Source: Gremmenia infestans
Lineage: Eukaryota; Ascomycota; Leotiomycetes; Helotiales; Hamatocanthoscyphaceae
Reading direction: 5' to 3'
Assembly (NCBI GenBank): GCA_032629725.1
Contig: JAFEVB010000012.1
Location: 310,001-374,000 of the forward strand
Length of the DNA: 64,000 nt
The notes beneath the pieces are model-generated. The model made no database searches, had not been told where the DNA came from, and saw only the letters and a list, made by a program, of their open reading frames with translations. Numbering within the stretch: the stretch's first letter is position 1; each line of letters opens with the position of its first letter. The position numbers and the translations under genes were made by a program. Positions 46,425 to 56,904 of this stretch are shown one piece after another.

Positions 46425-47068
46425 ATGGTTTTCTTCTTATCATTAAGAGAGTCCACGCAAAGACCTGGAACAATCGAGCCAGACATCGTCCCATCTTCAT
46501 CTTCCCAAGCTAGCCTACTTCCTGGGGTACCGAAATCGACGTTGGAGTCCACAACTTCGTCCTTTCGGCAATATATCACGACTTGGGATTTCAGCGACCG
46601 CGCTGCGGTGCTACGACGACTTGCCTGTGTCCTGGCGATATGTTTTCATGTTCCGATGAATATACTTTCTATGCTGAGTCATGGTATTAGTATTCTGATG
46701 TTTGTCTGGATCGTGTTGAGCCTTCTCAATCTCCTCTGTGTTGCGTACTCGTTGTGGAGCCTCGGTCTGTTCATACCTGCTTCATGGCACCTTATCCATC
46801 CCCATTGCTGACCGTCCCTTATAGATGTTATGCGGGGCCAGAGACTATTCTACTCCAAATTGTACGTTATATCTGAAAACAGTCCCGTCCGATTTCAATT
46901 GCTAGAGTAGCAGAAGACATCGCGATTCTTAGGGATCGCCGGCTAATTGCTCACAGGTTCAACCGCCACCATTTCGACTACGTGATTCTCGCGCTCTTGT
47001 TGATTTACGGATTCTCGTTCTTCGTATTCCTGTTTGTGAAATTTGACCACCATTACAGTACGTCGTGA
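46425..47068 (+). CDS. Small multi-pass membrane protein, hypothetical; 3' end uncertain
   Basis: Not recognised. ATG at 46425 has a good context (AACCATGG). Model: 46425-46764, 46825-46861, 46957-47068; 162 aa, all phases consistent. The first 45 residues are Ser/Thr/Pro-rich, then hydrophobic stretches LACVLAICFHVPMNILSML and ILMFVWIVLSLLNLLCVAYS; exon 3 gives YVILALLLIYGFSFFVFLFV followed by KFDHHYSTS and stop. A further hydrophobic frame begins 7 bases later, shifted by one (47076-47300), and could be a continuation joined by splicing or after a lost base. The first donor (GTCTGT) is weak. Confidence 0.4.
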
Positions 47069-47655
47069 TTAAATAGTGCGGTTTGCTTTTGGAGCCGTGG
47101 CAGGAAGATTATTTTCTTATATCTTGTCTTCGGGCCTTGGTATTTTTCTGAGTGTATTTGTGTTGATACTGACACATCATTTGACAGAGATTACTTTCCT
47201 ACGTATTATTTGGCCCTGCTTGATCTTGACGGACATTACATGCTTTGTTGCGGGATGGGTTGCAACTTGGAGAGATGTCGATGCTGCACCTTTGGGTTGA
47301 AAATGATAAATTGTTTGGGCTGTGTGGTTTTCAAGATCAAACTTCTAGACATAGGGTTTGTGTTTAGGTAGGTGCGGTTCTAGGGGCTCTTAGAGATACA
47401 GGTTTGGTTTCGGTCTCGGTCAGTTTCCGTAGTATGTAAGAGTGGACTACTTGTTTTGGCATCTGATCGCGCTGTTTTGATACAAAAATGAATGGTTTTT
47501 CTGTCTGTCTTTGCCGGCATCGCAGGCTCCAGTTCTTTGGAATGTTTGCTACGCCATCATGTTGTCATAGCTCTCGGGTGTAAAGCCAATTTTGAAACGA
47601 TGGCCAAATACAAAGGATCGGACCGAAAGTATAAGTTTGTCTTACCAGTAGATCA
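47069..47655. other. Possible continuation frame and 3' region
   Basis: Holds a 74-codon hydrophobic plus frame (47076-47300; FSYILSSGLGIFLSVFVLIL, then IIWPCLILTDITCFVAGWVA) that may belong to the preceding membrane protein. The rest (47301-47655) shows nothing. Confidence 0.35.
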
Positions 47656-50244
47656 TTAATCTTGATTCTCGGGAGCAAGAGAATTCCACAACCAATCGTC
47701 AGTGCCCTCAATATCCATATCATTGTAAAACCCCTGACTTAAGTCCGGCAGCATCTGATCCAAGCCATCAGAGAAGACCGCATTTGAGCTCTGCGCTATA
47801 AATTGATTATACCAGTCGACCTGTGGTGAGACATGAGACGCAGCCTCTTCTACCTCATCGCTCCCGGGTGCACTGTCATCATGCCGAGCGTCTCTCTGCC
47901 AAGTCACGCTTTGATTCTGAATTGGCTCAATGTCAAAATCGGAGATAAGTCCCGGCCGATCAGTCTCAAAGAGTGTGGCTAGCATTTGCTGTAACTGCTG
48001 CAGCTCAAACTTACGACGTTGTGCTGGAACACTGCCGTGAAATACCATCTCGTCAAGGATACTGTGGATTGCTTCGCCTATGTTATTCTCCCTGATCCTC
48101 AGGTGTGCGCATTCGAGGGTTGGAATGACAGCTGTAGCGACAATGAGCACGAAGCCAGAAGAGAATGCGCTCTCGAGGTCAAAAGGGAGGAAATATTCTA
48201 CAAATAGCATTAGTGGGGTATGTGGAGGGTCAGTAAGACCATTTATACCAAGTAAGTCATTGGTTCGTAAATCTGTTAGAATCTCTAGACATTTGGTTGC
48301 TGATTCGATGCAAGTCTGAAGCAAAATCTGGATCGGATCCGCGAGCTTTCGTGGTTGACTAGTGTTATTGCTGGCAGATGATTCAAGTTCTTTGCGAAGA
48401 AGGCAGAGAATTAAAGGCCTGATTGCTAAGACTATGCACTGCGATAACTGTGTCAGTTGTGATCCTGTGGTCTCTTTCACAAACATACCTGGTTGTACGA
48501 GAGGTGTAAACCAGCTTCCACACGCGATATACTACCAAGCGGTCCTTTGATACTCGAGTGCGGTATCTCCTCAATCTTGATAGCCACTTGCTGGATGCTC
48601 TTGAGTACTGACTGGGTACGTTTCAAGAAAGTGGAGTCTAGTCTGCCTCCACTGCTATAGACAGCTGCCAGCATCTGTCAGTATATTTCTGTGGAGGATA
48701 TATTAAGCTTACTATTCAACACGCGTGCAATGACGCGCGATAGCTGCACATTCATGCTCAGAACTGCTGCTCTGTAAACGTGTGTTCTTTCTGGTGGCAA
48801 AAGGGCAGTAATATCTTCGTCTTGAATCGATGGTGGACTGCCCATCGTTGCAGAGAAGCGCCTGTCGAGTATATATACAGCCCACCAAATGTTACGCCAC
48901 CGTTGGGAGAGCTCGGGTCCAAGATATTCTACCGGCATCTCTCGGTGCATACCTTGCACTATAGCGATGCGCAGCGCTTGTCCAATCTGAACAACAGTGA
49001 GCAGTCAAGCGGCAACGAGGACAATCGCTTACATAGCTATACGCTGAACATCGCATATCTACTGACTGTAGATACAGAGAAATCATGCATAACGTCTCTA
49101 TAGCCGGCACGGGTTCAGAGTAGAGGGATTCGCTACTCGGAAGTAGATTCATTGCCCGCACAAAAAAGATTGATCCCGGTGGTGTAGAATCTGTCCTGCC
49201 TTATTGCAGAAATGCTTTGCCGAATGCAATCACAAGCAAAAATTGCACGTACCACAACCTTGACTTGGTTGCGACTTGGGCAGGAGAACTATAGAAGTCG
49301 TGCAGAGTTTTGGTAAATTCGATCTCGTCGAAGAGATTGAATGTCTGACAGATATTAAACTTCACGGTATTTGTAAGATAAAGTGCAAGATCAAGGGTAG
49401 GAAGACCACTGATATCTGGAGGCAGCGCTGCCTGACAGTTTCTCAGGTCCAACATGTATGCGCTAGCGTCGAAGTTGACCACTTCAATGGATTCTGGCTG
49501 GTTGAGATGGTCACGGATCAAGTTCATTACCCATTGACTGAAAGACCAGGTGGAAGAGTGATCAAGATATCCTGGCAAAAATTAGTAGCAAGTTGTCGAA
49601 GGGCGCTCTCACAGTCTGACGTGGTCTTCCATGACTATCTTTGATATATGTGGACTGCTCCAAGACGAGTGGGTTGTATAGAGGTAATGAAGTTTCATCT
49701 GTCGAAGAAGCGCGAGTCTGGGAAATGTTCTCATCTGATTCGGGATATGTTGATGAATTCTCTTCTCCATCGTCTGAGGTTTGATTAGATGCGATAAACC
49801 CTCCCAGCGATGAGGGACATACGTGGATTCTCGTCATCAACTTCCACAATTGTAGCTGATCTATTACTAGTTGCATGTACAACTGTAGCGTCTTGTTTTG
49901 CCTGGTGTGATCGAGCCCGACGGCCAGAGTGACGCTCGACTTTCCTTCTGAGCTCTCGAAGGTATCTGAAAACAATTTCGGTTACAAACTACCCCTGAAT
50001 GATAACCTCGTACGCTCACTTCTCAGAGACTAGAACTTTCCGCCCTTCGGACTCGAAAGCGCATTGAGCAGAGTGCTGTGTACATTTGTCACAGGGTTGC
50101 TTTCCAGAGCACTTTATCTTCCGGCGCCTACACCTCTCACAGCTTCGAGAGGTGGATTCGGTTCAGCATTGCTAATGCATGTCTGAAGACAACGTTGGGA
50201 TGGGAAACTCACGCATTGGCAACACGCGTTTGCCGTTGGTCCAT
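47656..50244 (-). CDS. Zn2Cys6 transcription factor with fungal-specific regulatory domain; in-frame stop or atypical intron in the middle
   Basis: Model: 50244-50213, 50142-50020, 49965-49823, 49773-49621, 49571-49253, 49195-49033, 48986-48713, 48664-48489, 48438-47656; 721 aa. The zinc cluster spans residues 12-38 (ACERCRRRKIKCSGKQPCDK plus two more Cys), spacing CX2CX6CX5CX2CX6C, with linker YLRELRRKVERHSG after it. The regulatory domain (PF04082 type) shows RPRYLDHSSTWSFSQWV, LQSVDMRCSAYSY, WRNIWWAVYILDRRFSATMG and the C-terminal helices. At 49252-49196 the genomic frame reads YVQFLLVIAFGKAFLQ then TAA: this looks like true domain sequence ended by a stop, yet the same 57 bases form a GTACGT...CAG intron of 3n length. 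The first two exons were set by the zinc cluster: the ATG at 50244, not the upstream one, keeps frame. Probable regulator of the neighbouring catabolic genes. Confidence 0.85.
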
Positions 50245-50627
50245 CTTTTACGGCCATTCATTTTATCATATATGGGTGTACTTATTGCAAGGTCGTTTGA
50301 AGTGGAGACGATTGACATTCGGAAGGCGTTCTCACAATCACATACATGCAGGTACAGGTAGATGATCAACGTCACGTGCTAGTATCTGAACGCGGAACTT
50401 CAGTTTAGAAGGGACGATAAATGGGATATACAGGAGGTACAGATGTTTAACAAGCACAAAGCCCAGGATAGCATATGACATACAGGGCGCTATACCTTAT
50501 CTGAATGATACTTAATCACGTGGTGCTTAGCGATTAACTCGAGAAACATTCATTCAAGATAAATGTTGTCCATTGACGGTGCAACGATGTTTATTTTGCA
50601 TTCTCTTTGCATGTCCCTGTTTGGGTA
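50245..50627. promoter_or_regulatory. Upstream of the Zn2Cys6 gene and 3' region of the P5CR-like gene
   Basis: About 380 bp. Contains a CACGTG (E-box type) near 50380 and a second CACGTG at 50518-50523. No gene seen. Confidence 0.4.
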
Positions 50628-51580
50628 TCACCTCTTCTTGCTCAAGTTGCGGGACTGGTAGGCAGCCTCCATAATCGCATCTGCAAATGCCGTCCTCACA
50701 CCAGCAGATTCCAACTTCAGCAAGGCTCGTATGGAGCAGCCACCGGGCGAAGCAATCTCCTCCCTCAGCACCGATGGATGGTGACTGTGTGTCAACAACT
50801 TGATATTGCCCATGACAGCCTGAATCACAAGCTCCGTCGCATCACTGCGCTTCAATCCTTCTGCTACACATCCGTCAAGCAGTCCATCAAGGGGCAACAT
50901 CATGAGCGAGCCAGAGCACCCAACTAAGACGGCTGCGATATCAAAATGAGCCTCAGCTACCGACTTTACCTGGCCAACCTGTTCAAATACCCATTCCGTA
51001 ATGGCCTGAAACTTGTCCGGAAGCGCTGGTGTTGGTGTTGCGAGCACTGTCATAGACTCCCGGATCTTGGCTGCCATATTTGGCATGCCTCTGGCAATGT
51101 GACAGAGCTCACCTCTATATTCGTCTCCAGCGCCATATACACATTCCTTCAGGGCGCCCGTCGGTATACCAGCGAGGATGCTAATCAGAAGCTTTCCAGC
51201 CAACGCTTCTCGAACGCCATCTGCTTGGAGAATATCGTTGCGCACTATTGGCTTACAACCCAGTATTATGATATCTGCCTCGCGCATTGCCTTGACGTTC
51301 TGGTCTCGGGATACCTCAATACGGGAAATATGATTCTCAAGTGTTGAAATCACTCGATCCGCGGATTTCTGAGCTCGTACACAAGCGATGACTCGGGAGA
51401 CTTGAGGTGAAGCTATCGCTGAGCTACCTTGATTGCCGGCAGTGGATTCGAGGATGCCCAAGGCGATTGATGCTCCCATGGTACCTAGAAGAGAAACATA
51501 TTAGTAGGCAGCTACAATTATGCCTGAATAACGTTCTACCCACCACATCCAATAACCGCAACAGTAAGTGGTTTGCTCAT
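50628..51580 (-). CDS. Pyrroline-5-carboxylate reductase-like protein (imine reductase fold)
   Basis: Family members reduce cyclic imines with NAD(P)H, classically pyrroline-5-carboxylate to proline. Two exons: 51580-51544 and 51484-50628; 297 aa. The splice uses GTGGGTAG and gives the dinucleotide loop AVIGCGTMGASIALGILE. Other family signs are ADIIILGCKPIVRNDIL, ARGMPNMAAKIRESMTVLA, the helix VLVGCSGSLMMLPLDGLLDG, and LREEIASPGGCSIRALLKLE near the end, where SPGG(T/C) is the substrate loop. It is divergent from house-keeping proC (a Leu/Met-rich dimer helix and a longer loop after the first helix), so a specialised substrate is possible. It is head to head with a FAD oxidase that could generate the imine. 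Housekeeping proline synthesis is the alternative. Confidence 0.9.
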
Positions 51581-52198
51581 AATTGCGGAAGCTGCTATAG
51601 TTGACTGATGAGAAAGGAATATGGTACAAAATGTACTCAAATCTGGGCGATAAAAGGGGATCGTTCTTTTCAGCTCGGTATCAACATGGATCGGTATTAC
51701 TATATGAGAACGGCCACAATAGTTGGAGCGCAACTATCTTTACGATTTTTGAGCTTGGAACATACCCACCCCCAGCGATCAACAGTGGGACAGCGAGAGG
51801 GTCAGCTCTCTAAGCGAACCCCCCATCCTCGTTATTGCCATGATTGTTGTACAGTATCTGGGCAGTTGCGCGGAGGGGGAAGCCGCCGCGGCTCACCTCC
51901 CCGCCGCTAGCAAGTACTTGTTAGGCCAATGTCAACCCCTGATATAACGGATCATCTTGCCGCGATAGAAGCAACCCCGTTCTCCTTCCCCAAGTTCGCA
52001 TGGTCTGACTATCCGAGCTGCAGATCTAAGAAAGGGCGCATTGTAGTACAATGTGACAGTATTTTAGCCGGCTGATAATGGTCAGCTATTGCCTTGGATC
52101 TCACAGCATAAGTATATATTCTATCTGCCTGTAGCTACATTTATCTCCCCATCGCTGTTTACTTGACTTTTTCTATCCTCACTCCAATAACCAAAATC
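51581..52198. promoter_or_regulatory. Bidirectional promoter of the P5CR-like and FAD oxidase genes, with GC-rich inverted repeat
   Basis: 618 bp between divergent starts. At 51869-51907 a GC-rich patch holds AGCCG-CCG-CGGCT, inside a looser outer repeat (GGAGGGGG versus CACCTCCCC). CGG/CCG triplets are the half sites read by Zn2Cys6 factors, so this is a candidate target of the neighbouring regulator. Confidence 0.5.
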
Positions 52199-53644
52199 AT
52201 GTCTAAAACATTCCCAACGACAGTCATCATCGTGGGTGCGGGGGTCTTCGGCCTCTCTACTGCACTTGCCATCTCTCGCCGTCATCCCGACACGCAAGTC
52301 ACTATTATTGATCGCCATACACCCCCAGTGCCAGATGGTACAAGTGTTGATACGAGTCGTATTCTTCGACCTGGTAAGTTTTTCCCGTTTTCAGAGTCCT
52401 CAAACTTTCCTGATTAGCTCGGGCTAGATTACCTGGACAAAGACTATGAGCGTTTAGCTGTCAAAGCACAATTGATCATCAAGAATGATCCCGAGCTCAA
52501 GCCATACTACTTGGAAAACGGTTTCACTTTTTGTGTCGATGGCGAGCCCGGCTCTTTGAATTCGCTGTGGGATAACATGCTTCACAAGCTCAAGACTAGG
52601 CACCCAGAAACGGCATACGACCAGTTTGATACACCAGATGATATATATCGCCATTTGCACGGAATGGACTCTACTTCAGTACCAAGCGTCAACTTTTCAG
52701 GTCCACGAAAATGGATCAAGGGATTTACCAGCAAGAGGTGTGCTACAGTCAATGCTGAGGCAATGATCAAGGTATACTATGGACGCTGCGCCACGCAACC
52801 GAACATCGATTTCAAGATCGGCATGCCAGTCGATTACCTACTATACAGCCAAGATAAATCTTCAGTAGAGGGTGTAGTTCTGGAGAATGGACGCAAGATC
52901 ATGGCTGAGATGGTGGTCGTTTCGGCTGGTCCATGGTCGAGCCGCCTCGTCAACCTCAATCAGGAAATGCATGCAAATGCAGTGCAGGCTGTCTATTTCA
53001 AGTTCACGCAGGAGGAGTACGAGCAGTACAAGAATATCGCATGCCATACGAATATCAAGACCGGCCTGAATATTTATCCTCCTATTGGCGGCCTGCTCAA
53101 GGTCGTGAGACGATAGACAGGTCTTCGCAACACTACCATACTCAAAGACCCCGAAGATCCCACCAAGTTCTACAGAGCATCGTATCCTTTGACAAAATTA
53201 GATGACCCCTTTCAGACGGTGTCGTTCGCGATGGAACAGAGCATAAGAGATGAGTTGCGAGAGATCTTTCCTGCTCTTGTCGACAGGCCATTCTTCAACA
53301 CGAGATTCTGTTGGTATGTGAATGAACTGTAGAATCTAAAGCTTATGTGCTAATTAAAGTATCACAGGCAAGAACAGACAACTAATGGCGAGTTCCTCGT
53401 TTGTCCTCATCCGCGCTTTGCCAACTTGCAAATGGCGACTGGAGGATCGTTACACGCATGGAAGTTTCTTCCTATACTAGGAGATTTTGTTGTAGATTCG
53501 ATGGAAGGGAAGCTCGGCGAGACTATGAGACACAAGTGGTCGTGGGAGTCGAAGTCGGAGAAGAAGCCGAACGAGCTTTGCTTCATGGAGGAGGACGCGC
53601 TTCAAGAGTTCCAACAAGTCACTGGGAGTAGACCACGTTTGTAG
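52199..53644 (+). pseudogene. FAD-dependent amine/imino-acid oxidase (DAO superfamily) with one in-frame TAG
   Basis: Exons 52199-52373, 52428-53313, 53368-53644; 446 codons including the stops. N-terminal dinucleotide loop VIIVGAGVFGLSTALAISRR, then DRHTPPVPDGTSVDTSRILR-PDYLD across intron 1, as in fungal sarcosine/pipecolate/saccharopine oxidase-like proteins, and C-terminal PHPRFANLQMATGGSLHAWK with FLPILGDFVVDSMEGK, the flavin-site end. In the middle, GLNIYPPIGGLLKVVRR is followed directly by TAG (53114-53116) and the frame continues as TGLRNTTILKDPEDPTKFYR, where relatives read RRSPGxRNT. No plausible intron removes the stop. So either a single nonsense change, a sequencing error or readthrough. 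Without readthrough the product would lose the last third. Divergent from the P5CR-like gene. Substrate unknown; an N-alkyl or cyclic amino acid is likely. Confidence 0.8.
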
Positions 53645-54319
53645 GTGGCGGTTGAAATTGTCAGAGCATTGCAGTGGGAGTTTTAAAACCCCCAAGATTC
53701 GTTCCCTGTTGCCAGAATCTCATGTTTGTGCGTCATACATAATTTGTTTATTAAGTTTCCTTTAGATAAATTTGTTGAGGTGCCTCAAACAGTTGCTAAG
53801 CCTAGAAAGGGGTGCGAGTTGATCCGATTGTCACTCTGTGGGTACAGTGCAGCTCCTCCTTGAATGGTCTGGAGAGAAAACGGAAGCCCATCAAGCAGCT
53901 AAGATACACGAGTCACCACATTGGGATCTAGAAAATAACAGTCTGGGTTTATCTCCAAAATGCCCCCCTCAAAGACGCATATCGCTCTATTCTGAAGGCT
54001 GTAGATCTGTTTCGCACAGTGAATTTTCGTCCGTACTACTATTGCGCACCACGAATCCAGGTGTTTACCGGTCATCTCCTGGATCTTTTGGATGCACAGA
54101 GGTCTGCAACGTGCCAATTCCACTTACATCAAGCTAGAAACGAGGGGAAGATCAAACGCACAGGGAAGCGGGAGGGACACAAATTCTGTTTCTGAGCTGC
54201 TATGTCTCTAAAAGTATCGACGGGTATCTTTTTCTATGAATCTTGAAAGTCGCCGAGTTCTTTATCGTTCCAGCTAACATATCATTAGTAGACGTTCACT
54301 CAATATCAATGTTATTCAC
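53645..54319. other. Convergent intergenic region, no gene seen
   Basis: About 675 bp between the FAD oxidase and SDR 3' ends. No familiar frame. Confidence 0.5.
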
Positions 54320-55377
54320 TTACTTCCAGAGCTTGCCACTCAAATTCCTCGGAGCGCCCAGAGCCAATCTTGCAATCACATTACCAGGCTGATCCGGTCG
54401 TAGAAGCTTCCCTTCCTCGTGAGCGCTCTTGAATTTCCGGACATCTTTTTCATCCATGACAGTGGAGTGGCTTCGAACTTCCTTCTGCATTTCGGTATCA
54501 ACAACACCAGGTCGGATCGCTATTGTGGTAATATCAGGCTCTTCGGCGGTGAGAGTCAGTGCCAGATGGTTCAAAGCAGCTTTGGAGGAGCCGTATGAGC
54601 CCCATGTGGAATACGCGCTGACTGATGCCCCTGAAGATGTCATGATGATACGACCATGTGTCTGGCGGAGAGGGCTAATAACAGGTTTGATCTGAGTTTG
54701 TATGCTCAGTTATGATTCTCCACGGCTTGGGAGAACTTACAAAAGCTAAAGCACTGAAGAAATTGACATCAAATGCGCTTCTCCACTCCTCCGGGGTACT
54801 ATCCGCTACACGTTTGACGGGACTGAGAGTGCCATGGTTTAGAATCAGCCCGTCTATGCGAGAGAAGGATTTTAAGGCGAGGTCAATAGCCTTCGGACCA
54901 TTCTAAAAGACAGTAGTATCAGCAAGTAAACCTCGCTTTGTGTAATGAGTTGGTCAGAAGATGAAGATCTCGAGGACGGATATTGCATTACTCAAAAACC
55001 AACCCTTGCAAGCAGACAACGACAGCTGTCTTCATCGCATCCAATAATTCAAGTTCCTAGATGCTTACCTAGAAATGTGTGAAGTAATTGAGCCAATGGC
55101 TTGGCGACCTTTGTTCTAGTAAAGATAACTCGCCAATACTTTATAAAAAAACAGGGAGAGTTTGATGTATGATTGGGAAAGTACGTACGGAGAAATCAGT
55201 AAGATCAACAGCAAGATATTCAACCTGGCCAGGATACTCTGACTTCAGCTTTTCCAGGGGTTCGGCACTTCTTGCTACAAGGACCAGTTTGTGGGATGTT
55301 TTGAGGAGGTACTCGGCAATAGCAAGACCGATTCCACGGCTTGCCCCTGTGAGGACGATGACTTTGGACTCTGACAT
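54320..55377 (-). CDS. Short-chain dehydrogenase, yeast YIR035C/Irc24-like
   Basis: Classical SDR close to sepiapterin/benzil reductase-like fungal enzymes; likely reduces a carbonyl compound with NADPH. Three exons: 55377-55189, 54902-54741, 54691-54320; 240 aa. Cofactor loop VIVLTGASRGIGLAIAEYLL with VARS after strand 2, an Arg that favours NADPH. The second exon gives DGLILNHGTLSPVKRVADST and the third MTSSGASVSAYSTWGSYGSS with catalytic Ser and YGSSK, then IRPGVVDTEMQKEV. The first intron is unusually long (286 bp) for this window. Start codons of this gene and the next FAD oxidase are only 216 bp apart. Confidence 0.9.
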
Positions 55378-55593
55378 GGCCTGGAATATCTTGCTTTGAA
55401 AACAAGGAAAATTGTATAGAGAAGTGAAGACGGGACGGGAGGAAAGGGTTGTGGGTGAGGAAGAAGGTTTGAAGTATGGTGGGGTAAAATATAGCTACCC
55501 CTGTCGAGTGGCTGAAGGCTGCTGTCAGAGCATGGAATCTTCTCAATATGCAGCTTCAGCTTCACTCACATTACAGCTTCTTCAGTTGATAAC
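55378..55593. promoter_or_regulatory. Bidirectional promoter, SDR / FAD oxidase B
   Basis: 216 bp between divergent start codons, short enough that the promoters must overlap. No defined site. Confidence 0.55.
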
Positions 55594-56904
55594 ATGGCAC
55601 AATCAATCGTGATCCTCGGCTCAGGAATCATAGGCGTCTCCACCGCATACTATCTCACTGAAACTTCGCCCGCCTCCTCAATCCACCTCGTCGAACCCTC
55701 CCCGGAACTCTTCGCCTCCGCATCAGGTTTCGCTGGCGGATTCCTTGCCGCAGATTGGTTTTCTCCCTCCGTCGCGGCCTTGGGCAAGCTCAGTTTCGAA
55801 GAACATAAACGGTTGGCAGAAGAGTTTGGCGGGAGGGAGAAGTGGGGGTACTCGAGGAGCACTGGTTTGAATTACACCGCGTTGAAGGGATCGAGTATTG
55901 GAAAAAGAGGAGACGATTGGCTACGACAAGATTCAAGCAGGTCGGATACAGCTGTAGGATTGAGTGAGTTTGCTGATAGCCACACCGGACTGTTGGGTCC
56001 GGAATGGCTTTCAAGGAGCGCTGGCGATGAAATCGATTCAATCAGTGAAGGCAGCACAGCTCAAGTGTGGGTTCGAAGCTTTACCAATTCAACTCAAGAG
56101 CTGAATAATATTATTACTGACTTTTCTTGCAGAGATCCTCGACGATTATGCCAATTCCTTCTCGCAGCCTGCTTAGAGCGAGGAGTCCAGCTTCATCACC
56201 CAGCAAGAGCTGAATCGATCGATAAAGACGTGCGAGACGAATTATCAAGCATCCGACTTGTGAATACTAAAACCAATATGGTCTCGGATATTCCGTGCTC
56301 GAAGATTCTGATTGCAGCTGGGGCATGGTCGACGCAGGTGTTCTCCACGTTATTCCCAACCTCGCAAACGAAAATACCTATATCGAGTCTTGCGGGCCAT
56401 TCTCTAGTTGTACGCTCACCTAGATGGAGCAAAGAACACGAGGGGAAAGGCTGCCATGCGATTTTTACAAGCGACGAAGACGGATATTCGCCAGAGCTGT
56501 TTTCCAGGATGGGTGGCGAGATATATATTGCGGGACTGAATGATGCATCTCTGGCATTGCCTGAATTAGCTACCGACTCCAAAATTGAGGAGGGTGCTGT
56601 GAACAAGTTGAAGAAGGCGGCCCAAAGACTCCTGGGAACAACCGAGAAGCTAGAAGAAATCGAGGTTGTCAGAAAAGGATTGTGTTTTCGTCCTGTAACC
56701 AAGCAGGGTACGCCGATAATAGCAAAGATCCATGATGAGAACCTAGGAGGATTGAGTACACGAGGAGCTGGCGAAGGCGGAGTTTGGCTAGCCGCTGGTC
56801 ATGGTCCTTGGGGAATCAGTTTGAGTCTGGGGACCGGAAAGGTCATGTCAGAGATGATTCTTGGGAAGCCGACAAGTGTCGATGTTGAAGGGTTGAGACC
56901 TTGA
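55594..56904 (+). CDS. FAD-dependent oxidoreductase (DAO superfamily), Tda3-like
   Basis: Two exons: 55594-56066 and 56133-56904; 414 aa. Dinucleotide loop SIVILGSGIIGVSTAYYLTE at the very N-terminus, then EPSPELFASASGFAGGFLAA; C-terminal flavin loop GGVWLAAGHGPWGISLSLGT and GKVMSEMILGKP. AAGAWSTQVF and GLCFRPVTKQGTPIIAKI are typical of the glycine/D-amino-acid oxidase fold; the closest yeast type is Tda3. The 66-bp intron (GTGGGT to TTGCAG, branch CTGAC) has no stop and is a multiple of three, so an unspliced reading also stays open; removing it restores STAQVDPRRLCQFLLAACLE. Substrate unknown. Together with the SDR it forms the second divergent pair of the accessory block. Confidence 0.9.
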   Translation: MAQSIVILGSGIIGVSTAYYLTETSPASSIHLVEPSPELFASASGFAGGFLAADWFSPSVAALGKLSFEEHKRLAEEFGGREKWGYSRSTGLNYTALKGSSIGKRGDDWLRQDSSRSDTAVGLSEFADSHTGLLGPEWLSRSAGDEIDSISEGSTAQVWVRSFTNSTQELNNIITDFSCRDPRRLCQFLLAACLERGVQLHHPARAESIDKDVRDELSSIRLVNTKTNMVSDIPCSKILIAAGAWSTQVFSTLFPTSQTKIPISSLAGHSLVVRSPRWSKEHEGKGCHAIFTSDEDGYSPELFSRMGGEIYIAGLNDASLALPELATDSKIEEGAVNKLKKAAQRLLGTTEKLEEIEVVRKGLCFRPVTKQGTPIIAKIHDENLGGLSTRGAGEGGVWLAAGHGPWGISLSLGTGKVMSEMILGKPTSVDVEGLRP

